Shown here piece by piece: positions 45,341 through 56,149 of a DNA stretch of 64,000 bases. Source of the stretch: Verpa conica (taxonomy: Eukaryota > Ascomycota > Pezizomycetes > Pezizales > Morchellaceae); assembly GCA_033030425.1 (NCBI GenBank), contig JAUFSD010000006.1, positions 1,240,001 to 1,304,000 of the forward strand, in the 5' to 3' direction. The notes under the pieces are model-generated. The model ran no database searches. It was not told the DNA's origin and was given only the letters and a program-made list of their open reading frames with translations. The position numbers and the translations under genes are program-made. Numbering within the stretch: position 1 is the stretch's first letter; every line of letters starts with the position of its first letter.

Positions 45341-48300
45341 ATGACCGGACGAACAAACCCCAGTCATAACACCAGGATGGCCGCTATTCATGGGATTAAC
45401 AACCCCAACGAACGCTATTTTCCACTGAGCACAGCAGCAGTCATTCCTGGGTACGCCCGCAATAGCCCACCTCTATCAAACTCCTTGCCTACAACACTTC
45501 CCGACAACTCGGGTAGTTATCGCGAGATCATGACGATCCGCGCCGTTTCACCGGATTGCGACTTGGATGAAGAAATTGATACGGATGACTCACTAACTGC
45601 GCAGCATTCGCCAACCACCCCGCCGAGAACACCATCACGGTCGGCAGATCGTTCGGCTTCAAGGTTTGATGTTTTGAATCAGGGTCAGGAATCGCCGGAA
45701 CATGCAGCACCTGCATCCCCGAACAAGAGCAGGTTACTTGGCCGGCCAACCCTGATTGGTTTCCCGCAGTTTGCCGATTTGAGTATTGGTGCCAACAGGT
45801 TGAAGGATGGGTCTCCGGTTGAAGCGAGGAGAAGAGGAACGTCACCTACGACTGAAAGGCCGACAACTATTGAAGTAGTGCAATCTCCTATTCAATATCA
45901 CAGCTCTAGGTACCGCCTCGGTTCACCTCAGGATTCTTCTACGGAATCTACACCAACTTCAGTTGGGTTTCCTTCAACGCAATCACCTACCTTAACAAAC
46001 TCAAAAGCACATGGAAGATCTGGAAAACAGCGCTTTCTACGGAACCAAACATCTATTAGTACGCTCAACCCGAAATCTTCGGAACCCCCACTTAATTCCC
46101 CCATCACCCCAGCAGATACGGGCACTGTGTTTAAATTAATGAAAGAACTACGGGGAAGGATGGAAGGCTACGTAGAGTTCCGTATTGGCGACAATATGGT
46201 ATGGATGAAAGGTTACTGCCTTATTAATGAGGACACGGGGAATCTAATACACCACCGAGACGACAACCTATTATCCAGTTCTCCCACCGTAATAATTCCA
46301 GACCTCAGAGGATGTCAAGTAAGGACTCCATCACCTTCAGAAGAAGGGAACGATGGTATCATTGAGGTCTCGGCTCATACCTCAAATGTGCTTATTAAAC
46401 TCCGTCCTTTAGATACAACACAGTTCGTTCCTTGGCTAGCGGCGTTGCTATGCTGGCAACCTATACCACCCGCAGGCCCTCAAAACAAAATGGTCAAACC
46501 TCAAACATTTGTATTGACCCAGGAACGCAAAGCCGATAGACGTCGGAATTCAGATGCTACTATGTCTAAGGACGCTGCAATAATCAAGGTCGGCAAGATG
46601 CTCCTATGGAGGAAAGGAGGGTTTAATACCGCTCCTCAACCTATGTCGAACTCGGGGAAGAACTCTAGTAGGGCTAAAACTCCAGTTGGAGTCACGTGGC
46701 AGAGGATTTCGTGTACACTGCAGGAGAATGGAGAATTTAGGATGTATGCTGAATTGGATACTACTCTTTTGGCGGTTATCATGTTACAACAACTTTCAAG
46801 ATGCGCTGTACAGCAGCTGGATCCTAGTATTCTCGACAAGGAATTCTGCATCGCTATATATCCACAGTATTCGCCATTCTCGGCAAGCAGTTCATTGGCG
46901 AGACCGGTGTATCTAAGTATAGATAGCCGTATCCTGTTTGAAGTGTGGTTTGTATTGTTGAGGGCTTTCACGATGCCAGAGCTTTACGGACCTGCTTGTA
47001 TGACTGCACACCCTTCATCTTCTTCATCGAATGTTCGTGGACTTGCTGGGGTTTCAGAGACACAGGACAATGATGGACTAGTAGATTCATACCGAATACA
47101 AAGAAGCCTTTTCTTACGTGTCGTCGAAGCAAAAATTACTATGCCTGGTGGAGGGCTGGATAGTCTGAAGGAAAATTTGGACTGCTATGCAGAAGTTATC
47201 TTGGATGGGGAGGTCAGGGCCAAAACAATGGTCAGGACGAAGACCCACAACCCATTCTGGCGAGAGGACTACGAGTTCCCAGACTTACCAGCGATTCTGT
47301 CAGATGTTGGTGTCGTGTTAAAACAGAGGCATCCTAGATGGAAAACTAAGGGTACTGGGACTGTTACAGGCTCGGGTGGGTTCGGTGGGGGTTTGGGAGG
47401 GGTTAGTGTGCCTGGGAGTAAGGATGCGGTTATTGGGAGGGTGGATATTCAGCTAGATGAGCTGGGATTCGATAATGGTACAGAGGGATGGTGGCCACTG
47501 ATCTCGTCAAATAAAGGGGTCGAGGAGAAGGTCGGGGAGATGTTTTTGAAGATTGGAATGGAAGAGTTGATTGTCCTAATGGCGCATGAGTATAAAGAGA
47601 TTTCAGATGTGTGTAGAACCCCAATTCTTTTTTCCCCACTGGTGTAGCTATGCTAACCTATAACCCTACAGCTTTTACATAACTTTTCCAGTGGCATCAC
47701 AATGGCCATGGCACGGATTATGTCACCAGATCTTCGGCGACTGGCAGATACACTCTTGAAGATCTACCAGGTCAACGGGAAAGCAAGTGAGTGGCTGATG
47801 TCACTAGCCGAGGGCGAGATAGACGGACTTCACAGGGAAACAATTCCGATGAGACCTGGGCTTGGTCGCCATAGAAATTCTGATGAATCCTGTACTTCTG
47901 ATCAAGATGCACCTCATCCGCGTCGGGAAGTGGGCAAATCTGCTCTAGTGGACGCAAATATACTTTTCCGTGGCAACTCACTCCTAACAAAAGCCCTCGA
48001 TGCGCACATGAAAAGACTTGGCCGGGAGTATCTTGAGGAGACCCTTGGAGATCACCTTTGGAAGATTGCGGACGAGGACACGTATTGCGAGGTTGACCCG
48101 GTACGGATGGAGCCTGGAGAGAACCTACCCAAGAATTGGAAGGTCTTGATGGGGCTCGTGAATAGTATCTGGAGCAGCATCTCTAGAAGCCCAGAAAGGT
48201 GTCCGATTGAGCTGAGGAAGGTCTTGAGACATATTAGGGCGTGTGTCGAGGATCGATATGGTGACTTGCTACGAACTGTTAGCTATAGTAGTGTTTGTGG

Positions 48301-49227
48301 GTTCCTATTTTTGCGGTTCTTTTGCCCAGCTATCTTAAATCCGAAGCTATTTGGTTTGCTTAAAGGTATGTTTAACTCTAAAATACGAGGCTATGGATAT
48401 ATTCTGATAGTGCAACAGATCACCCCGGAGTGAGAGCCCAACGGACATTGACACTTGTTGCGAAGTCTCTACAAGGCCTCGCAAATATGACCACCTTTGG
48501 GGTGAAGGAGCCTTGGATGGAGCCGATGAATGAATTTCTTCAAGTAAGTCTATACATATTTGATTATTTTTTTGGTATATATCCTAACACCACACAGGCA
48601 CATAGTTCTGGACTCCGAGAGTTCGTTGACCACTTAACTACAATCCCACAGAGCCAATACCCACAAGAGACTGTCCCCCCGTCATACGCTACACCTATCA
48701 CTATCCTTTCCCGCCTTTCACAGCCCTCGAAAGAAGGCTTCCCATCCCTCCCATTCCTGATCGACCAACCTCGCGCCTTTGCTGCACTTGTCTCAATGTG
48801 GCTTAAATGGTACCCTATTTACCACGACAAAGTTCCCGAACACAACATCGCAGGCGACCTCGAGAAATTTCACAATACGTGCCTCGAAATCCACGACCGC
48901 ATTCGCACCTGTGTCGAAAAGGCCGAGAACGCAGAACGACCGAGTAGCTCACTATCGGCGCGCTGGGAGGAGGTCGCAGAGAAAGCTACCGGGAGTCCGC
49001 TACTGGGTCCCGGGCAGGTCTTGACAATGTTCCCGATGACAACCAAAGCGCATAGGATTGTTGGGCTCCCAACTGCAAAGTCAGCAGATGAAGATGCGAA
49101 TTATACATTTGGTCAGAACTATGCAGCACAGCATAGGTCAAAGAGTAAGTTCAGTGGGTTCGTAGGCGGTATTAAGAAGAAGGTTAAGTCGAAGACGTAT
49201 ACAGGGGGAGATCACGATGAGTCATGA
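45341..49227 (+). CDS. bud2: Bud2-type Ras GTPase-activating protein, 1,238 aa
   Basis: It stimulates GTP hydrolysis by a Ras-family GTPase (Rsr1/Bud1 in yeast) and so steers polarity sites at the cortex. Four exons: 45341-47608, 47672-48365, 48419-48543 and 48598-49227 (introns of 63, 53 and 54 nt, all in phase). Residues 1-255 are disordered with SP/TP sites. Residues about 262-385 and 412-545 look like PH-type folds (MEGYVEFRIGDNMVWMKGYC; IIKVGKMLLWRKGG). A C2-like domain follows (about 584-755, SLFLRVVEAKITMPGGGLDS, NPFWREDYEF). The RasGAP domain starts near 760: ILFRGNSLLTKAL places the arginine finger at Arg856, and SSVCGFLFLRFFCPAILNPK is the FLR signature (about 962-981). The tail is Lys-rich (GGIKKKVKSKTYTGG). 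PH plus C2 before the GAP fits the Bud2 group rather than Ira/neurofibromin. Confidence 0.92.
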
Positions 49228-50490
49228 ACCTAAAAAAGTCTTTGTTTTTTTTTATTTATTCTATTTTCCTTACAGCGTTTAGTCTCACTAAAAATGAATG
49301 GTCTGTTTCATTTCTTCCTTTTTGTTGATCCTTTTGGTTCTGGTTCTTTGTCAACGGGCTAGGGTGGTGGGTGTTGGAGCTGGAGTACGAGGCTTGTTAT
49401 TCCTACTTTTTGGTGGTTCTTTTGTATTTTACTTATTTTTCATTTCTTTTTCGTTATTTTAAAAGGGTACTGGGGATACTACTGGAAACGGAGTACATGC
49501 GTCTTGGTTCCGTTATCGTTTTTTTCCTACATCTTTATATTCTTCATTTAGTTCGTTTGTGGGAGGCAGCTTTTTTTTTCTTGTTGAAATGGTAGTGATA
49601 TGATGGTAGTTATGTCTATGACGGCGGGTCTAGTGGTTTATTTGATATTTCGGTCGTGATAGGCCCCTATTCTATATCTTATAGGTGGGGGATCTGTCCG
49701 AGTATCGAGATAATGTATAGCTAATCCTTATTGTTGTTGGTTTTATTCTCTTTCCTTTAGCTTTTGAGTGATCAACATATGTAATTATGGTCTTTGGTCT
49801 GACTGTGTAGCTGGTTCTTACGGTTGGGTAGGGGACACTTATTTGGTAGTTATGTGGGACTTATTGGTGCTAACGATTGGTTCTCGACCTTTGTGTTTAA
49901 ATGTGGTTAATATTATAGGTTGACGAATCCTACTACATTAACTAGCCAGACTCATAATGGGGCTAGGGAGTTGAATAAGAAGCGGTGAAGTACCTGACTT
50001 GTAAAGGTAGTTTCTATCCCTAACTGAATAAAGAAAGCGAGAGAAACTCTTCATTGGTGCAGTGAGTAGAGAAAACAATGATGCCAAATGATCCGCAGCA
50101 AGATCTTCCAGGTGTGGTAGTTAGAAAAACGGTGAGAAAGCAGATTCCTACAGCCTGTCACAGAAAATCACTCGTTAGACAAAGCCTATGTTTTCATAGA
50201 TAAGCTATACGTGCATGTCCCAAACCCTGCAGCCCCTCCATCCTGAAACATCTTTTCGTTTTCCTGGTCCATAGGCCTGTTGCCATATGAAAAGGCCATC
50301 GGAAGCTACCGAACTTTCGGGTATCTCCACCTACGGGGTTGAGCCGCGCCAAGCCTAGCATATGATCATACGTCGTGCGATACCTCAAACAAATAACACC
50401 CCACCTATAAATATACGCCCCTCATTCTATAGCTACGATACTCACTCGTGAGACTTTTCTTACGTGATTTGCAAAAAAAAATCTTTTCCA
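49228..50490. other. Intergenic region
   Basis: The T-rich 3'UTR of the RasGAP gene runs to about 49,600. The remainder shows no gene. The last 100 bp hold the TATA box of the dioxygenase gene. Confidence 0.5.
50406..50413 (+). promoter_or_regulatory. TATA box of the dioxygenase gene
   Basis: TATAAATA lies 78 bp upstream of the start codon at 50491, a normal fungal core-promoter distance. Confidence 0.5.
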
Positions 50491-51597
50491 ATGACTTTGA
50501 ACGGTCTTACAGATGAACAGCTTGTGTTCTGGGAGAAGAATGGGTATCTTATCATCCCGGATGCGATATCGCCTGAGGTTGTGAAGGGGCTCGTGGATGA
50601 GACGGGCAAGATGCTAGATGGTTAGTTACTACTGTTAGAGATCTGTCTAGTTTATTTAGCCATTGACACAAGAATAGAGTTCTCGTTGGAAGGGCATCCA
50701 ATGACCAGGTTCTCAACAGGCGGTGAGGACGGTACGGAGGATGATAAGCATGTTGGCGACGACTACTTTTTAAACAGCAATGATAAGATTAGATTTTTCT
50801 TTGAAGGAGGTTTGTTTGTCCTTTTCTCATATACTCCTTTATTAATTGCTAAAATGTAATATAGACGCATTTGACTCTGCTGGCAACTTAATTAAGCCCA
50901 AAGCCAAAGCGATCAATAAGATTGGCCATGCCCTACATTCAAACTCACTCCCTTTTCATTCCATGACATTTACTCCACTTAATCGCTCTCTCGCACATGC
51001 CCTCGGCTTCCGGGACCCAAGAGTACTGCAGTCCATGATCATCTGCAAGCAGCCTGAGATTGGTGGTGCGGTGCCGTCCCATCAGGATTCGACATTCCTA
51101 TATACCGACCCACCAAGCGCTGTGGGGTTTTGGTATGCGCTAGAAGACACAACGCCAGAGAATGGGTGTTTGAGCTTTGTTCCGGGGAGTCATAAGAGTG
51201 CGGCTATTAAGAAAAGGTTTGTTAGGTTGAAGGAAGGTGGGACAGGGTTTGAGGATGTTCCTGAGGGGAAAGGGAATGGTGTTAGGGAAAAGGGAGGTGT
51301 AGAGAGCATGGAGGAGGGGACATTTGTTATGGGGCCAGTAAAACAGGGAAGTTTAGTGTTGATTCACGGAAATGTGTTGCATAAGAGTGAGAGAAATTTG
51401 AGTCAGGCTTCGAGGTGGATATATACCTTCCATGTAAGTTGAATCTTTTATACTAGTACTCCTGCAGTTACTCGGGGGGGCGTTATTAATTGTTGTGGTG
51501 ATTTTTATAGGTCATTGAAGGGGAGCATGAATACGATGAGAAGAATTGGTTGCAACCACCAGAGGGGGGTTTCTCGAAGCTTAACGGTGATGCCTAG
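50491..51597 (+). CDS. Phytanoyl-CoA dioxygenase family protein (PHYHD1-like), 305 aa
   Basis: Fe(II)/2-oxoglutarate oxygenase. Four exons: 50491-50620, 50678-50809, 50865-51433 and 51511-51597, all in phase. The iron ligands are visible: His160 and Asp162 (GGAVPSHQDSTFLYTDPP) and His260 (SLVLIHGNVLHKSERN). Arg271 (SQASRWIYTFH), 11 residues after His260, should bind the 2-oxoglutarate carboxylate. The H-x-D...H...(11)R spacing and VGFWYALEDTTPENGCLSFV, PGSHK match PHYHD1 rather than peroxisomal PHYH. The C-terminus (FSKLNGDA) has no PTS1 signal, so a cytosolic location is likely. The substrate is not known for this branch. The N-terminus starts directly with LTDEQLVFWEKNGYLIIPDA, typical of the family. 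Confidence 0.93.
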
Positions 51598-53572
51598 TCT
51601 TGTAGTGGTTTATCTGGAGTGGTATAAGGACATTATATACGGTGAAGCCGAGTGATAGTCTGTGCATTGGGCAGAGTATTAGGATGGTATATAAGTATTG
51701 AAGGATCAGTGACCAAATATTTTTCTATTTTTTGGGCTAGTTAATGCCAAAATTAAGCTTATCTACAAATCAGTCCCAAATTTATACATAGTTCACTATT
51801 ATCCGTGGAGTTAGAATTTTCCCTACACCGTTCACTTTGTTCCCCAGAATTTCTTAGAGATCCAACGGAATCAACAAACCCACCCCCCCAATATATATAT
51901 ATTATTTTCTTTAATTTGTGTTTGCCCATTCCTCCTTTGCTATTAGCCTTACTCCAGCCCTCCAGCCTACCCATACCACCTCCGCCATCATCTCTTATCT
52001 TTTTTTTATTTCCCTCAATAAATATTATCTCTTATCACCAAACTACTACCTATTAACTAACCCAAATAACTTCACTATAGTTGTTGCGTCGTGTTGGTAC
52101 CCAGTATAGTACCACGCCTAGCTAATCAATCATCCACATAATGACCAAGTTATACCACCCTATTAGGTCCTAGAGAATATGTGGTAGCTTAAGAGGTCGG
52201 ACCATCCATATTATAGATGCATCTAGGAAACGAGTTGGTTTGATAGTCTGACCTGGCGAATAGGAAGCCTAGTCGGATAGGCTCCTGAGTGGTGGTATTG
52301 GTGAAAAACCCCAGCCTATAGATGAATCGGTAAGAGAGATTTACATATGCATAGAGATTAGTAATTATTATTTATGATGATCAGGGCTAAGATCTGTGAA
52401 ACTGTTGGAGCCCGGCCAGGCTTTACCGGTATATATTTCTACGCATAGAAACTAGGAAGGTCAGAGATGCTTATTAGGTATTTTGATGCAAATAGCGCCA
52501 AGTGATTTGACTTTTGAGATTAGAAATCAAGAATCTTACGAACAGCGTATAACAAACCCTTTGGTGAGCTTTCGATCCGGCCGAAAGTCCGTTACCAACA
52601 CGACTACCAGGGTTATCCATCCCTGACTGGAAACCCGCCTGCCTATGCTTGGGGATAATTTGGACCACAAGGATCTTTCTAAAGAACATTCGAGAATCAG
52701 GCGTATGGATGTGCACCTGTAGGAACCTAGAAAAATCTCAGAGACTTTCAAAGCATGTAGGTGTTAGTGGGGCCAGAACTATCCGACATCCATCGCCTAC
52801 TAGGGAAACTCTACATCGCAGCTTGGACTTATATTAGTCTCTAAGAAGCTAAGCATCCAGAAAGCTACAACTGTGGGAGTACAGAGTTATCCCGTCGAAT
52901 ACCCGTTTGTCCGATCAATAATCTTAAGAGTATCCTGCAGCTCCTCTAGGAAACTCCGTACCAAAATTTCCCTCATAACTCGGCCATCATCCCGGCCATT
53001 CAAATCACCAACACCCCTAACAATTCTCCTACTAGTTACTCTAGCCTTATCTTTCCAGCCCGCTTCGTGGAGTCCTGAAGATAAATTTATCTAAGCTACC
53101 AATGTGTTACCGCTGTCTCATTTCCTTATGAAAACCAGCGATACACATGTTATCTCGTGTGTAAAACAGGCTAGTAACGTTGAGATTGAAAGCTAGTAAA
53201 AGGAAAGCTTTTATTTTAGGTTTAGAAATAAGATATTATAGGACTTCATCTTGGGTTTCTAACAAGTAATGTATGGAAGTTGATGTTCGGGTTGCTAGAA
53301 GTTAAATACATATTTTTGAGTAATGGTTTTCTACCTCATTAGAAAGGTAGAGACAATATCCTATCTACATTATAAGTTAGAATAAATCTTAGAAAAAACT
53401 CATGTCTATAATTTTCTTATAGTTAGATATAAACCCGAGGTAGGAATAGCCACTGAACCCTTCTACAGATGATTACTCGCTAAAGTTTGCAAGCCCAACA
53501 GTGCTATAGATGGAATATAAAATTTATATAGTCAAACTAGTGGTCTATTTAGATTACGGCTAGAGTGAGAAT
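51598..53572. other. AT-rich gap
   Basis: About 2 kb after the dioxygenase gene, without a supported gene. Several short frames around 52,470-53,100 are not recognisable. No repeats apart from A/T tracts were seen. Confidence 0.5.
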
Positions 53573-53574
53573 TA

Positions 53575-53950
53575 TGGAAGCGTAAATCGGTCAAAAGTTC
53601 GTTTACCACCGGCGGTAAATTAAAGCCCACCGGTGGTAAATTAAAGTACAAAAACGCTAGATTCCAGCACCTTGTACTTAAGTCAAACACTCCTAACTAG
53701 CACTAGTTAATTTAATTGGGTGGCAAAGTCACTAAGCCACTAGAGATGTAAGACACTATCACTAATGTCTAAGTACCTGTTTCAACACCTGTCTCAATAA
53801 ATTAGTTTTGACTCAAGTACAGGGTGCTGGACTCAGTGAAAATGGCACGCACAAGCGCTGGAATCTAGCATTTTTGTACTTTAATTTACCGCCGGTGGGC
53901 TTTAATTTACCACCGGCGGGAAAAATACTTTTGACCGATTTACGCTTCCA
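53575..53950. mobile_element. MITE family A, copy 2 (376 bp, TA target duplication)
   Basis: It has the same terminal repeat (TGGAAGCGTAAATCGGTCAA) and the same interior as the copy at 18973-19315, flanked by TA at 53573-53574 and 53951-53952. It is longer because the right arm keeps a second GGTAAATTAAAG-type subrepeat and the interior has a short partial duplication (ACCTGTTTCAACACCTGTCT). There is no coding capacity. Confidence 0.92.
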
Positions 53951-53952
53951 TA

Positions 53953-54184
53953 GAGAATATGTGGTTGTTGGCGATTACTTAATGAGAGAAGGTACAATCT
54001 ACCCCTAATTCTTTGTCGTTTTAACCTATCTCCCAGTGTGATCCACCATCCAAAAGAAGCCTAACCCACATATACTCCCTTCTGAACCCACTATCTAGTA
54101 ATAACTATCCCTTCTATAGGGATTCCTCAATAGTGATAGGTACATGTAGATTTATTAATCAGATACAGCTTGCACAAAATCAAG
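53953..54184. other. Spacer between two MITEs
   Basis: 232 bp of AT-rich DNA with TACATGTA at 54141. No gene. Confidence 0.4.
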
Positions 54185-54186
54185 TA

Positions 54187-54372
54187 CCGTATAAACTCGA
54201 TAAATTGGCTATGCGGGCGTCGCTGCCACTTCCTATCAAATGCAAACTTTCTATCTGATCGTAAGGGTTGTTATCATGAGCTAGCTTTGATGGGTTTAGA
54301 GGAAGTTTAGAGAACACTATTAAACATAGGCGGCGTTGACGCCCGCATAGCCAATTTATCGAGTTTATACGG
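54187..54372. mobile_element. MITE family B (186 bp, 35-bp perfect inverted repeats)
   Basis: Both ends carry the same 35-bp inverted repeat, starting CCGTATAAACTCGATAAATT and ending GGCTATGCGGGCGTC. TA dinucleotides flank it at 54185-54186 and 54373-54374. The interior of about 115 bp is non-coding. The TA duplication suggests mobilisation by a Tc1/mariner-class transposase, as for family A, but the ends differ. Confidence 0.88.
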
Positions 54373-54374
54373 TA

Positions 54375-56149
54375 GGACACTTGAGCTCGAAGTAGCCTTT
54401 GCTCTGATAGAAGGTTAAATTTTACAGAAACGGTAGGTTGTACCTTTGCTCATACTTAATTGGTACATTTAATTTAATTTTTTATTTTGTTCCTTTTTTA
54501 TAAGTCGTCACTCGTTCATGTGGAAGGTGACAAAAAGCTACTATTATTGGACTAATACACTATAGTAACGAAAATAAAGAACCTATATCCCTACTTAAGT
54601 TAAATTAAGCTATCTCCTAAAAAGGCCAAGTCAAGCAAAGAAATAAATCATACAGATAGTTAAGAATTTCTCCAGGTTTTTTATCCTAAGCCCTCTTATA
54701 TCTTAGAGCTAAATTTTAGCGTAGTTTCTGGCATATTAAAGACTACTTTATCATCGATATATCAAACCACAACCCTTACTAAATCCCTATCTCAAACAGA
54801 CTCACAGCAGCATTTTACGCATATAACACCACCCCAAAATTTATTAAAAGCTTATAAAGGCCTTGGAACATGCTTATTTGAGACTGACAGAGAAAAAAGG
54901 TTACTGTAAATTCTATACTTCAGATAAAGGCTATATAAGGTTTGGATAAGGCTTATATAATTTAGCAAAGTGGTTAGATTTAGTCAGCATATAAGCAAAA
55001 AACCTAATCAAAGAAGCCATCAGAATGTGACGGATATCTGTCCCTAAGTGATACATCTTATATCCCCATCCACATCTAGTGCCTTCTATGCCCAACACTC
55101 GAATAGAACCTAAATTACATCTAAAATTAAAGCCCCTTCAATAAGACATACTCGTTTTATCTTACTTAATGCTCACAAAAAAGCTACTTAGATCTAGACT
55201 ACCTTAAGTTGCATGTACTTAAATGATAAATTCATTCATTCATTCATTCAGACTACCTTAAGTAGCATTAATCATATGGGATCACTCGACCGCTTGATTA
55301 TAATAAGCGTTTTTTTTTTTTTGTTTAATTCATATTATAATAAGCGTAGTAATAAATGAATGAATTTATCATAACTACATGGAATAAGCGTAGTAAAAAT
55401 AGAGAGGTCGAGAATAGACTATAGGCTTAGGAGGACCCGCTTCAGTGAGTCTCCTATATCATAGTTAGACCAAAACCTGCTTATACCCGCACTATGCCTA
55501 TTCGATACCCATAATACAACAATAGGTGAGCCTGATAAGTATATACTCAACGGTCTTTAGGTGATAACATCGAAAGAGAGTGAGGACTGATAGGCGGTGG
55601 GGTGATAAGGATGGTAGAGACAATCTAGAAAGAGGGGGGGGTTTATAGTAAACCGAAGTTCGCTGAGTGAGGGTATACTGAATCCCCTTTTTTACGAAGA
55701 CAGGTGTCCATGGCCGCTGCCCACGATACCAAGAGCTAGAGCACCTATAAGAAGAGAAAGAGTATATAAAATAATACTAAACACCCAACTCCACACTGAA
55801 CTCTTGATATGTAAACTGACACCTAACCATCTTAAAACGCCGCAATCGCCATCTAGAGCTATAGACAGGGAATAGAAGAATACAAAAAAAAAATACAAAA
55901 AAAGGAAATCATATAGAGTACAAACCTATTCCACTCTGAAGGGGGGGAAATGAGATGATGAATTAGATACCATCCCATAAATCACCCATTATACCTTCAC
56001 TACCCGACTCAATAAGTTCATTTTTAAGTTCTATCGCCTTATCCCTAATCGCTTCCACACTTCGATTCTCCAACGGTGCGCGGTTTCCATGCCCGTATCG
56101 ATCCTTTATCCTAGAAAAGCGGTGTTTACCTAAAGCACCAATACCTTGA
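54375..56149. other. AT-rich gap
   Basis: About 1.8 kb without a supported gene. It includes a 20-bp near-direct repeat (AGACTACCTTAAGTTGCATG at 55197 and a close copy at 55250), an ATTC microsatellite, the hairpin at 55224-55371 and a T14 run. The piece next to 56149 is the 3'UTR of the acidic protein gene. Confidence 0.5.
55224..55371. repeat. Inverted repeat with ATTC microsatellite arms
   Basis: TGATAAATTCATTCATT at the left end and its complement at the right end (AATGAATGAATTTATCA) enclose a T14 run and repeated ATAATAAGCG units. This could be a small decayed transposon or a microsatellite-derived hairpin. Confidence 0.6.

Noticed and set aside
52470..53100. Cluster of short frames between the dioxygenase gene and the MITE
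   Set aside because: No continuity, no recognisable motif and no splice pattern joining them.
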